Assembly (NCBI RefSeq): GCF_034356035.1
Contig: NZ_CP136423.1
Location: 1,488,001-1,552,000, forward strand
Direction of reading: 5' to 3'
From: Blautia hydrogenotrophica DSM 10507
GTDB lineage: Bacteria > Bacillota > Clostridia > Lachnospirales > Lachnospiraceae
Length of the DNA: 64,000 nt
Each line of letters begins with the position of its first letter. Position 1 is the stretch's first letter. Both the position numbers and the translations under genes were made by a program. Of this stretch, positions 34,744 to 41,865 are shown piece after piece. The notes under the pieces are model-generated. The model ran no database searches, was not told where the DNA came from, and saw only the letters and a list, made by a program, of their open reading frames with translations.

Positions 34744-35554
34744 AGTGAATTCCCTCCCTGAGCTGTATTTCAGTTAAGTTGAACATTGCGTCAATGAGAT
34801 CGGTGCGGAACGTGGCATTTCCTGTCTGGTTCGTGAGTCTTCTTTTTTCTGCCAATTCTCCACAGACTCCCATTGCCGCCGTCGCGGAAACTGCCGCGCA
34901 GAAGAGATCTTCAGGTGTCGCCGCGCAGAACGCACCGATCAAGGCGGTCAGCATACAGCCGCTTCCGGTGATGCGGGCCATGGTCGGGCAGCCATTATGC
35001 AGGACGACACTGCGCGTCCCGTCGGAGATAACATCCAGCGCTCCGGAGAGGACGATGACGCTGCCTGCCTTTCGTGCCAGGGACCTAGTCATTTCCAGGA
35101 CATCGGGAAGATTGTCTATGGTGGCAGCGTCCTTTGGGCTTACGTCTACGCCGCTTCCGCTGGACTGCTGGCCGGATAGAAAGCGAATCTCAGAGGCATT
35201 TCCTCGGATGACAGAAAAGTGCACCTGTTCTAGCAGGGTACGGGATGCTTCCCGGCGAAGCTGGGTTGTGCCCGCGGCCACTGGGTCGAGGATGACGGGC
35301 TTTTTCAATTGATTGGCTTTTTTTCCAGCTGCAACCATGGAAGCGGTAAAGTCGATGGCTCCTAGGTTACAGACCAGGGCGTCAGCCCCTGATACGGATT
35401 CTTCCACCTCACGGATGTCCTGGGACATAGACGGGGAACCGCCTGTAGCAAGGATGATATTGGCACAGTCGTTGACAGTTACAAAATTTGTGATGCACTG
35501 TATCAGAGGTTGGTTCTGTCTCACACAGTGCAGAGGGGTGATAAAGTCATACAT
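34730..35554 (-). CDS. thiM: Hydroxyethylthiazole kinase
   Basis: Phosphorylates 4-methyl-5-(2-hydroxyethyl)thiazole in thiamine salvage. About 274 residues of the ribokinase-like fold: QCITNFVTVNDCANIILATGGSPSMSQD, VILDPVAAG, IRGNASEIRFLSG and the catalytic ITGSGCMLTALIGAF. The ATG at 35554 is chosen because GGAGG lies 8 bases upstream and the start overlaps the thiW stop (ATGTATGA). An ATG 15 bases upstream is possible but lacks a ribosome site. Confidence 0.94.
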   Translation of the reverse strand: MYDFITPLHCVRQNQPLIQCITNFVTVNDCANIILATGGSPSMSQDIREVEESVSGADALVCNLGAIDFTASMVAAGKKANQLKKPVILDPVAAGTTQLRREASRTLLEQVHFSVIRGNASEIRFLSGQQSSGSGVDVSPKDAATIDNLPDVLEMTRSLARKAGSVIVLSGALDVISDGTRSVVLHNGCPTMARITGSGCMLTALIGAFCAATPEDLFCAAVSATAAMGVCGELAEKRRLTNQTGNATFRTDLIDAMFNLTEIQLREGIHYELF

Positions 35555-36065
35555 GATCGTTGCCTCCATTCAATTCACTGAGCATTCTGCGAAAGACACC
35601 GCTGCGTCTTAAAAGAAGCAGGACGGCGACGCCCATCGCTCCGCCGACCACAGCGGCGGGGGTATAAAAAGGGATGTAGTAGTACCAATTTTGAAGATCT
35701 AGGCCATAGAACCATTTCATCAGTGGGTAGGACGCCAGTGCGCCGCAGATACCAGTGCCGATGATTTCTCCCACATAGGCGAGGTAAATCTTTTTGGTTT
35801 TCCGATAGAGTAGACCGCCGATGATGGGGCCAAAGATTGCTCCGGTGATTGCCTGAATGGTACGTCCAGACATCATACGTAAAGCTCCGCATAAAAACGC
35901 GCTGGCGCAGCCATACCAAGGGCCTACAAACACGGCCGCCAACACATCCACGAAATGCTGGAAAGGTGCCATTGCTGGAAAGTAGACAAAGGTGTTTAAC
36001 ACGTAGGCTAGACATGCAAACATGGCAGACAACATTAACTTTCTTGTAGTATTTTTTGTTTTCAT
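35547..36065 (-). CDS. thiW: ECF transporter S component, ThiW type (thiazole uptake)
   Basis: A 172-residue membrane protein with about five to six hydrophobic segments. It opens with RKLMLSAMFACLAYVLNTFVYFP and contains VDVLAAVFVGPWYGCASAFLCGALR, a typical S-component core. ThiW proteins are predicted to capture hydroxyethylthiazole for the shared ECF module, which fits the translationally coupled thiM behind it. AAAGGAG precedes the ATG. The leader carries a TPP riboswitch about 440 bases upstream. Confidence 0.88.
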   Translation of the reverse strand: MKTKNTTRKLMLSAMFACLAYVLNTFVYFPAMAPFQHFVDVLAAVFVGPWYGCASAFLCGALRMMSGRTIQAITGAIFGPIIGGLLYRKTKKIYLAYVGEIIGTGICGALASYPLMKWFYGLDLQNWYYYIPFYTPAAVVGGAMGVAVLLLLRRSGVFRRMLSELNGGNDHV

Positions 36066-36079
36066 TTAAGATGCTCCTT

Positions 36080-36426
36080 TGCGGTACAGAGAAAACAGCC
36101 GATATTTCCGACACTTCCCTGCACAAAAATTCAGTACGGTTTTCCCGAGAAAATGGAAAAACCTTGGAAGGTCGGTCGAAGCTTGCTGGCTTCCTCTCAC
36201 GCCGGAACACGGCTTCCCATCGCTGTCATACAAGATTCAGGGCGCTCCCCCTCAATCTGTCACGGATTGACCGTGAAAATACCTCCTTTCCTTGAACTGT
36301 ATAAAGTGGGCAAACCCACGTCAGCTCCCCATCCCCTCAATCTTGAGGGTGCATTTTACTTTACACGCCGAGCACAGCCACCTACGGTGATTACCTCTTG
36401 TGCGAGTATGCATCTTTAGCGGAGCG
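36080..36426. repeat. Intergenic repeat-like element inside the thi leader
   Basis: Non-coding stretch with several internal hairpins: TCACGG/CCGTGA (36260-36276), GTGGG/CCCAC (36306-36319) and CCCTCAA/TTGAGGG (about 36336-36351). Its right edge (36408-36426) is the reverse complement of the CGCTCCGC-AA-GATGCA sequence that follows the palindromes at 37 kb. Short ORFs here translate to low-complexity Arg/Ser-rich peptides without ribosome sites. From memory, very similar intergenic elements recur in Lachnospiraceae genomes. Confidence 0.5.
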
Positions 36427-36462
36427 TTTCTGATATAGGAAAGAATTTTCCTATATCAGAAA
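36427..36462. repeat. Palindromic box (16-bp arms)
   Basis: TTTCTGATATAGGAAA and TTTCCTATATCAGAAA are perfect complements around GAAT. A related but different palindrome lies at 36992-37029. Confidence 0.9.
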
Positions 36463-36491
36463 AACAGGAGGCATTGTCGAATGCCTCCTGT
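36460..36491 (-). terminator. Intrinsic terminator of the TPP riboswitch expression platform
   Basis: On the minus strand ACAGGAGGCATT and AATGCCTCCTGT form a 12-bp stem with a four-base loop, followed by five T. It lies just after the riboswitch and would stop transcription before thiW when TPP is bound. Confidence 0.88.
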
Positions 36492-36508
36492 AAAAAATCT
36501 CTCGTTCA

Positions 36509-36595
36509 TGACTTCCTACGGCGGCATTATCCGCATCAGGTAAAGGGTCGAAGTTCAAAACTTCCTCTCAGCCTGTAAGTACAAGCTCCCCTGTT
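36509..36595 (-). promoter_or_regulatory. TPP (THI-box) riboswitch
   Basis: Read on the minus strand, the conserved TPP aptamer elements occur in order: GGGGAGC, ACAGGCTGAGAGG, CGACCCTTTACCTGATGCGG, then ATAATGCCGCCGTAGGAAG. It precedes a terminator and the thiW-thiM-thiED operon, as expected. Confidence 0.95.
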
Positions 36596-36607
36596 TTTAT
36601 TAACCAC

Positions 36608-36636
36608 ATTATACACTTGTATTTTGATTTTTGCAA
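36608..36636 (-). promoter_or_regulatory. Promoter of the TPP riboswitch/thi operon
   Basis: On the minus strand TTGCAA (36636-36631), a 17-base spacer and TATAAT (36613-36608). The predicted start is a few bases before the aptamer. Confidence 0.7.
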
Positions 36637-36684
36637 GTATTCTGAAAAATATATAGTCGGGCGGGGAACGATTGGTACCGTTCA

Positions 36685-36763
36685 CTCACTTACAATTCGT
36701 GAGCAGTAACATACTTCGCGATGCACACAAACCATTGTAAGCAGCAGTTTGGCGAGAGTATGT
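36685..36763. other. Interleaved inverted repeats of unknown function
   Basis: CTTACAAT (36689-36696) pairs with ATTGTAAG (36734-36741), while ACATACT (36709-36715) pairs with AGTATGT (36757-36763). The order A-B-A'-B' would give a pseudoknot in RNA. CTCAC/GTGAG (36685-36703) competes with the first helix. No gene is seen here. Confidence 0.4.
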
Positions 36764-36830
36764 CTTGGGATGTGGAAGATCTGAACTGTAATTTGCTGCA
36801 TGCTTTTTCCTTTAAAACATGGGCATTCGG

Positions 36831-36859
36831 TTGACTTTTCAGAGGGAAATCTATATAAT
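36831..36859 (+). promoter_or_regulatory. Near-consensus promoter upstream of the cbi operon
   Basis: TTGACT (36831-36836), a 17-base spacer and TATAAT (36854-36859). It is the best plus-strand promoter found before cbiD, giving a leader of about 555 bases. Confidence 0.75.
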
Positions 36860-36865
36860 AGGCAA

Positions 36866-36995
36866 TGGATTCAGTAAGAATATCTGAGCAGAATTTCTGC
36901 GGCTGTGAGTGCGGATGCCGCAGTGATTTTGAGAGTAAGGGCTATGTAAAACAAAGCGGAGGAGACAGGAGCTCTGTTTTGCATTGCCCTTTTTC
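36866..36995 (+). ncRNA. Candidate leader RNA/attenuator (or small RNA) before the cbi operon
   Basis: From the predicted start near 36866 to a strong terminator ending near 36995 the transcript would be about 130 bases. It can form GCAGA/TCTGC, the alternative CTGCGGC/GCCGCAG (36898-36924), and the terminator stem. No cobalamin-riboswitch core (AGYCAGGA box, GCCACTG) is visible and I do not recognise the class. It could equally be an independent small RNA. Confidence 0.45.
36938..36995 (+). terminator. Strong intrinsic terminator in the cbi leader
   Basis: AGGGC-TATG-TAAAACAAAGC (36938-36957) pairs with GCTCTGTTTTGCATTGCCCT (36971-36990) with few mismatches, and a run of T follows. It is 430 bases upstream of cbiD on the same strand. 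Confidence 0.75.
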
Positions 36996-37029
36996 TATGT
37001 ATAGGAAAAAATTTTCCTATACATAGAAA
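36992..37029. repeat. Palindromic box (18-bp arms)
   Basis: TTTCTATGTATAGGAAAA and TTTTCCTATACATAGAAA are perfect complements around AA. It resembles the box at 36427-36462 but differs in both arms so that pairing is kept. Confidence 0.9.
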
Positions 37030-37377
37030 CGCTCCGCGAAGGATGCACACGCCGCAATGAGGAATATCACCGCAAGGCGGTCTGCGGCGGAGCGCAAAGC
37101 GAGCAGCTTCCTTTAAGACTGAGGGAAGAAGGAAACGGAATCAGGCTTGCTCACTTTGCATTGTCACTGGAAAAAATTTTCCTATACATAGAAACGCTCC
37201 GCGAAGGATGCACACGCCGCAATGAGGAATATCACCGCAAGGCGGTCTGCGGCGGAGCGCAAAGCGAGCAGCTTCCTTTAAGACTGAGGGAAGAAGGAAA
37301 CGGAAATAGGCTTGCTCACTTTGCATTGTCACTGGAAAGAATTTTCCTATAACAGAAACGCTCCGGGAAGGATGCAT
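37011..37377. repeat. 165-bp direct repeats (two full units and a partial third)
   Basis: Unit 1 is 37011-37175, unit 2 is 37176-37340, and a partial unit 3 is 37341-37377. Units 1 and 2 differ at about three positions by my count, so the duplication looks recent. Each unit starts with the right half of the palindromic box (ATTTTCCTATACATAGAAAC), then CGCTCCGCGAAGGATGCA. The overlapping short ORFs are repeats of each other without ribosome sites and are not called. Confidence 0.92.
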
Positions 37378-37421
37378 GAAAATTTTTATATTACAATCTG
37401 GACGGGAAGGAGCGATGGTCT

Positions 37422-38612
37422 ATGGACGAGGAAAAGACCTGGAAGACAGGGCTGGAAGATTACTATGTAATGAAAAACAATAAGAAGATGAAATATGGCT
37501 ATACGACGGGCTCCTGCGCTGCCGCCGCCGCTAAAGGAGCGGCTTCTATGCTGCTGGGGCAGAGAAAGCTTTCCCAGGTGGATTTGATGACGCCAAAGGG
37601 AATCCTGCTGCATCTGAAGCTGGAAGAGGTTCAGCTAGAAGAAGGCTGCGCTCAGTGCGCCGTCAGAAAAGACGGCGGAGACGACCCGGACACCACCAAT
37701 GGAATTTTAGTGTACGCAAAGGTCCAAAAAAATTTAGAGGGCAGATTCTTGCTGGAAGGAGGAGCTGGCGTGGGCAGGGTCACAAAGCCTGGCCTGGAAC
37801 AGCCGGTGGGAAGCCCAGCGATCAATAAGGTTCCCCGGGCGATGATACAAAGGGAAACGGAAGCAGTCTGCAGTGAATGGGATTATGAGGGGGGACTGAC
37901 GGTGACCATTTCCGTACCCCAGGGAAAGGAGATCGCTAAGAAAACCTTTAACCCCAGGCTTGGAATCGAAGGTGGAATCTCCATTCTTGGAACCAGCGGC
38001 ATTGTAGAACCCATGAGTGAGGCGGCGCTGATTTCCAGTATTCAGGTGGAGATGAAGATGAAGCATCAGTCCGGGGAGGAATACCTGCTGGTGACGCCGG
38101 GCAACTATGGAGCTGATTATCTGCGGGGCCACATGGATTTGCCTTTTGAGAGAAATATGAAGTGCAGCAATTATGTGGGAGAGACCATTGACATGGCAGT
38201 TTCTTTGGGGGTAAAGGGAATTCTCTTTGTGGCCCATATTGGAAAATTTATCAAGGTGGCGGCAGGGATTATGAATACGCATTCTCACAGTGCAGATGGC
38301 AGGATGGAGGTTCTGGCCGCCAGCGCAGTGCGTGCGGGAGCCGGTCTGGAACTAGTGAGAGAAATTTTGGAGTGTGGTACCACCGACGAAGCGCTTGCGC
38401 TGTTGGAACAAGGAGGATACTTGCATCGGACCATGGCTGTGGTGCTAGAGAAAATTCAGTTTTATCTGGACCATCGTTCTTACGAGCAGATTACCCTGGG
38501 AGCGGTGATTTTTTCCAATGTCCATGGGTATCTGGGACAGACGAGAGATGCCGGATATCTGATAGAAAAGATAAGAGGTACTAAGGGAGAATGTTGTTCT
38601 CAACATCAATAA
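37422..38612 (+). CDS. cbiD: Cobalt-precorrin-5B C1-methyltransferase
   Basis: Adds the C1 methyl group in the anaerobic corrin pathway. The protein (396 residues) shows KYGYTTGSCAAAAAKGA at about residue 24, DGGDDPDTTNGI, EGGISILGTSGIVEPMSE and HIGKFIKVAAGIMNTHSHSADGR. All are hallmarks of CbiD. The ATG follows AAGGAGCG. It is the first gene of an eleven-gene operon preceded by a long non-coding leader with repeats. About 25 extra residues precede the usual family start, so a slightly later start is possible. Confidence 0.95.
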   Translation: MDEEKTWKTGLEDYYVMKNNKKMKYGYTTGSCAAAAAKGAASMLLGQRKLSQVDLMTPKGILLHLKLEEVQLEEGCAQCAVRKDGGDDPDTTNGILVYAKVQKNLEGRFLLEGGAGVGRVTKPGLEQPVGSPAINKVPRAMIQRETEAVCSEWDYEGGLTVTISVPQGKEIAKKTFNPRLGIEGGISILGTSGIVEPMSEAALISSIQVEMKMKHQSGEEYLLVTPGNYGADYLRGHMDLPFERNMKCSNYVGETIDMAVSLGVKGILFVAHIGKFIKVAAGIMNTHSHSADGRMEVLAASAVRAGAGLELVREILECGTTDEALALLEQGGYLHRTMAVVLEKIQFYLDHRSYEQITLGAVIFSNVHGYLGQTRDAGYLIEKIRGTKGECCSQHQ

Positions 38613-38631
38613 AAGAACAAGGAGAATCACT

Positions 38632-39321
38632 ATGGTAGGAAAATTGTACGGTTTAGGAGTGGGACCGGGAGACCCGGAGCTTTTGACCTTGAAGGCGCTG
38701 CGTCGCATCAAGGAAAGTGAGATTATTGCGGTGCCGGGAAAGAAAAAAGAAGAGAGTGTGGCCTATAAAATCGCCAGACAGGCTTATCCACAGATCGAAA
38801 ACAAGGAGGTTTTGCCGATTGACTTTCCCATGACGAAAGACAGTGAGAGATTGGAGGAGAGCCATCGACTGGGGGCTTCCCAGATCGCGGAGAAATTAAG
38901 AGAAGGCAAATCCGTGGCATTTTTGACTCTGGGTGACCCTACCGTCTACGCGACTTATCTCTATGTACATAAAAGGATTTTGGCCATGGGCTTTGAGGCA
39001 GAGATTGTCAGCGGCATTACGTCGTTTTGCGCGGTGGCGGCGAGATTGAACATAGGATTAGTGGAGAAGGCAGAGCCGCTCCATGTAATTCCAGCCTCCT
39101 ATCAGATCGAGGAAGCGCTGAAGCTGCCGGGAACCAAGGTGTTGATGAAAGCCGGCAAGAAGATCGGACAGGTAAGAGAAGAGCTTTTAAGGCGAGGAGA
39201 GACCGTTGTGATGATTGAAAACTGCGGAATGGAAGGGGAACAGATTTACCGGAGCGCTCAGGAGATTCCTGATGACGCAGGCTATTATTCCCTGATTATT
39301 GCCAAAGAGAAAGGAGAGTAA
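38632..39321 (+). CDS. cbiL: Cobalt-factor II / precorrin-2 C20-methyltransferase
   Basis: SAM-dependent tetrapyrrole methylase of 229 residues. The N-terminal loop is GLGVGPGDPELLTLKALR; AFLTLGDPTVYATY and EIVSGITSFCAVAARL are the characteristic substrate and SAM segments that separate C20 enzymes from other cobalamin methylases. It starts 19 bases after cbiD and is followed 3 bases later by cbiF. Confidence 0.94.
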   Translation: MVGKLYGLGVGPGDPELLTLKALRRIKESEIIAVPGKKKEESVAYKIARQAYPQIENKEVLPIDFPMTKDSERLEESHRLGASQIAEKLREGKSVAFLTLGDPTVYATYLYVHKRILAMGFEAEIVSGITSFCAVAARLNIGLVEKAEPLHVIPASYQIEEALKLPGTKVLMKAGKKIGQVREELLRRGETVVMIENCGMEGEQIYRSAQEIPDDAGYYSLIIAKEKGE

Positions 39322-39324
39322 AGA

Positions 39325-40095
39325 ATGGTACATTTTGTGGGAGCGGGTCCTGGGGCGCCGGATTTAATCACGCTGCGGGGAAAAACCTATTTGGAACAGG
39401 CAGATGTGATTATCTACGCAGGTTCTCTGGTGAATCCACAGCTTTTGGACTACGCGAAAGAGGGATGTCAGGTATATAACAGTGCGAAGATGACTCTAGA
39501 GGAGGTTCTAGAGGTGATGGAACAGGCAGAACAAGCGGGAAAGGTGACGGTCCGTCTTCACACAGGAGACCCCTGTATCTACGGGGCAATTCGAGAGCAG
39601 ATGGACGAACTGGACCGAATGGGAATTTCCTATGATTCCTGTCCCGGTGTCAGCTCTTTTTGTGGAGCTGCTGCTGCGCTGAATCTGGAATATACACTTC
39701 CGGATATTTCTCAGAGCGTGATTATCACCAGGATGGCCGGCAGAACTCCAGTGCCGGAAAAAGAGAGCATTGAATCCTTTGCGGCCCATCAGGCAACGAT
39801 GGTGATCTTTTTGAGTACCGGTATGTTGGAAGAGCTGAGCCGGCGTCTGATCGAGGGCGGTTATACGGCGGATACCCCGGCGGCCATCGTCTACAAGGCC
39901 ACCTGGGAGGATGAGAAGAAATTTGTCTGTACCGTAGGTACCTTGGCTCAGACCGCGAAGGAAAATCAGATTACGAAGACTGCGTTGATGATTATCGGGG
40001 AGGCGGCAAACGCCAGTCACTATGACCGTTCCCTTTTATATCACCCGGAATTTACCACAGAATTCAGAGAAGGGAAGAAGCAGAAAGAACAATGA
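39325..40095 (+). CDS. cbiF: Cobalt-precorrin-4 C11-methyltransferase
   Basis: SAM-dependent methylase adding the C11 methyl group. In 256 residues: FVGAGPGAPDLITLRG, IYAGSLVNPQLLDYA, RLHTGDPCIYGAIREQMD, CPGVSSFCGAAAALNLEYTLP and TRMAGRTPVPEKE, all standard for CbiF/CobM. The stop overlaps the cbiG start (ATGA), indicating translational coupling. Confidence 0.95.
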   Translation: MVHFVGAGPGAPDLITLRGKTYLEQADVIIYAGSLVNPQLLDYAKEGCQVYNSAKMTLEEVLEVMEQAEQAGKVTVRLHTGDPCIYGAIREQMDELDRMGISYDSCPGVSSFCGAAAALNLEYTLPDISQSVIITRMAGRTPVPEKESIESFAAHQATMVIFLSTGMLEELSRRLIEGGYTADTPAAIVYKATWEDEKKFVCTVGTLAQTAKENQITKTALMIIGEAANASHYDRSLLYHPEFTTEFREGKKQKEQ

Positions 40096-41141
40096 GAACA
40101 CTGGCAGTAATCAGCTTCAGCCTGACAGGCTGTGTGCTGGCAGAGAGAATCCGTGAGCATTTCAAGAGCTGCGGCTGGCAGGTTAAGACCGCCGTCAAGA
40201 GTGTCTATCTGCCGGACTCCTTAGAGCTTCCTCTGAAGGAGTGGACCCGGCAAAGATTCGCGGACTGCGAGGCCATCTGCTTTGTGGGGGCCTGCGGGAT
40301 TGCTGTGCGCAGCATCGCTCCTTTCATAAAGAGTAAGAAGACAGACCCGGCGGTACTGACTGTGGATGAGTGCGGGCAGTATGTGGTTGCCTTGCTCTCC
40401 GGTCATCTGGGCGGCGCTAACGAGCTGGCGAAAGAGACGGCACAGATTTTGGGAGCAAATGCTGTAGTCACCACGGCTACAGATCTGCACGGGAAGTTTG
40501 CGGTGGATGTGTTTGCAAAGAAAAACGACTGCGCGATCTTTCCTATGACGGCTGCAAAGGCATTTTCTGCTGCCTTGCTGGCCGGGGAACCGGTGGGCTT
40601 TTACAGCGATTTTCCCTGGGAGGGTGAATTGCCAGAGGGCATGGTTCTGGCAAGAGAAGAGGCTCCGTCAAAAAATCCGGCTATCGGTGCGGCGGTGACG
40701 GTGCGAAAGGACTGCAAGCCCTTTGCGCAGACCGTGTATTTAGTTCCTAAGATCGTCGCTGTCGGCTTGGGCTGCAAAAAAGGAAAGGACACGCAGGCCA
40801 TTGAACGGGGAGTGAGAAAGGCTGTGCAGCAGGCGGGAATCTGGCCGCAGGCTCTGGGCCGTGCAGCGAGCATCTGCCTGAAAGCCGAGGAAGAGGGAAT
40901 CCAGCAGTGGTGTGAAAGCGCAGATCTTCCCTATGAGACCTATACCAGGGAGGAGCTTTTGACAGTGCCGGGAGAGTTCACCTCGTCAGAATTTGTGAGA
41001 GGAATCACAGGTGTGGACAGTGTCTGTGAGAGAAGCGCGGCAAAGGCAGGAAATGCAGGCCGTTTGATACAGAGGAAAACAGCGGAGGACGGTGTGACCT
41101 GTGCACTGGCTCTTCCAGATTGGAGGATACGTTTTGAGTAA
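40092..41141 (+). CDS. cbiG: Cobalt-precorrin-5A hydrolase
   Basis: Opens the lactone ring and releases acetaldehyde, the ring-contraction step of the anaerobic pathway. The 349 residues show an N-terminal ISFSLTGCVLAERI, CFVGACGIAVRSIAPFIKSK and VDECGQYVVALLSGHLGGANELA, then a C-terminal CbiG domain beginning IVAVGLGCKKGKDTQAIE. Overlaps cbiF by four bases and cbiH by a few bases. Confidence 0.94.
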   Translation: MRTLAVISFSLTGCVLAERIREHFKSCGWQVKTAVKSVYLPDSLELPLKEWTRQRFADCEAICFVGACGIAVRSIAPFIKSKKTDPAVLTVDECGQYVVALLSGHLGGANELAKETAQILGANAVVTTATDLHGKFAVDVFAKKNDCAIFPMTAAKAFSAALLAGEPVGFYSDFPWEGELPEGMVLAREEAPSKNPAIGAAVTVRKDCKPFAQTVYLVPKIVAVGLGCKKGKDTQAIERGVRKAVQQAGIWPQALGRAASICLKAEEEGIQQWCESADLPYETYTREELLTVPGEFTSSEFVRGITGVDSVCERSAAKAGNAGRLIQRKTAEDGVTCALALPDWRIRFE

Positions 41142-41865
41142 GATTTGGGTAGTTGGAATTGGACCGGGAGCCTATGAACTGATGACAGTCAAGGCGGCAG
41201 AGGTTTTGAAAAACTGTGATGTGATCATTGGCTACACCGTCTATGTGGATTTGGTGAAAGAACATTTTGCAGGAAAAGAATTTCTCACGACACCGATGAA
41301 AAAAGAGGTGGACCGGTGTGTGATGGCCTTTGAGGAGGCGAAAAAAGGGAAGAAAGTGGCGATGATCTGCAGCGGTGACGCAGGGGTCTATGGGATGGCC
41401 GGACTGATGTACGAGGTGGGTGTGAATTACCCTGAGGTGGAGCTGGAGATCGTCTCCGGCGTGACCGCGGCTACAGGCGGAGCGTCTGTGCTGGGAGCTC
41501 CTTTGATTCATGATTTTTGTCTGATCAGTTTAAGTGACCTGCTGACTCCCTGGGAGAAGATTGAGGCGAGATTGCTGCATGCTTCCGAGGCGGATTTTGT
41601 GATCTGCCTGTACAATCCATCCAGCAAAAAAAGGCATGACTATCTGCAGAAGGCCTGCGATTTGATGCTTCGGTATAAATCGGGAGATACCGTCTGCGGG
41701 CTGGTATCCCAGATCGGCAGAGAAGGAGAGCAGGGACGGATTCTGACTTTGAGGGAGCTTCGGGACACACAGACAGACATGTTCACGACGGTGTTCGTGG
41801 GAAATTCCCAGACCCGGAATCTGAATGGAAAAATGGTGACGCCAAGAGGTTATCGGAATGTATAA
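41134..41865 (+). CDS. cbiH: Cobalt-precorrin-3 (precorrin-3B) C17-methyltransferase
   Basis: SAM-dependent methylase that methylates C17 with ring contraction. About 243 residues: WVVGIGPGAYELMTVKA, VIIGYTVYVDLV, ICSGDAGVYGMAGLMYE, VSGVTAATGGASVLGAPLIHDFCLISLSD and CLYNPSSKKR. The TTG at 41134 is chosen because GGAGG lies 6 bases before it and it overlaps the cbiG stop; a GTG 33 bases upstream gives an extension unlike the family. Confidence 0.94.
   Translation: MSKIWVVGIGPGAYELMTVKAAEVLKNCDVIIGYTVYVDLVKEHFAGKEFLTTPMKKEVDRCVMAFEEAKKGKKVAMICSGDAGVYGMAGLMYEVGVNYPEVELEIVSGVTAATGGASVLGAPLIHDFCLISLSDLLTPWEKIEARLLHASEADFVICLYNPSSKKRHDYLQKACDLMLRYKSGDTVCGLVSQIGREGEQGRILTLRELRDTQTDMFTTVFVGNSQTRNLNGKMVTPRGYRNV

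Noticed and set aside
36056..36419. Overlapping plus-strand ORFs of 63-88 codons in the thi leader
   Set aside because: Translation is low-complexity, no ribosome site is present, and the DNA is better explained as a structured intergenic repeat.
37011..37377. CRISPR-like array of direct repeats
   Set aside because: The period is 165 bp and whole units are near-identical; there are no short repeats separated by unique spacers and no cas genes.
36600..37421. Cobalamin riboswitch before cbiD
   Set aside because: I searched by eye for the B12 box and GCCACTG core on both strands and found none; only the 53.4 kb copy qualifies.
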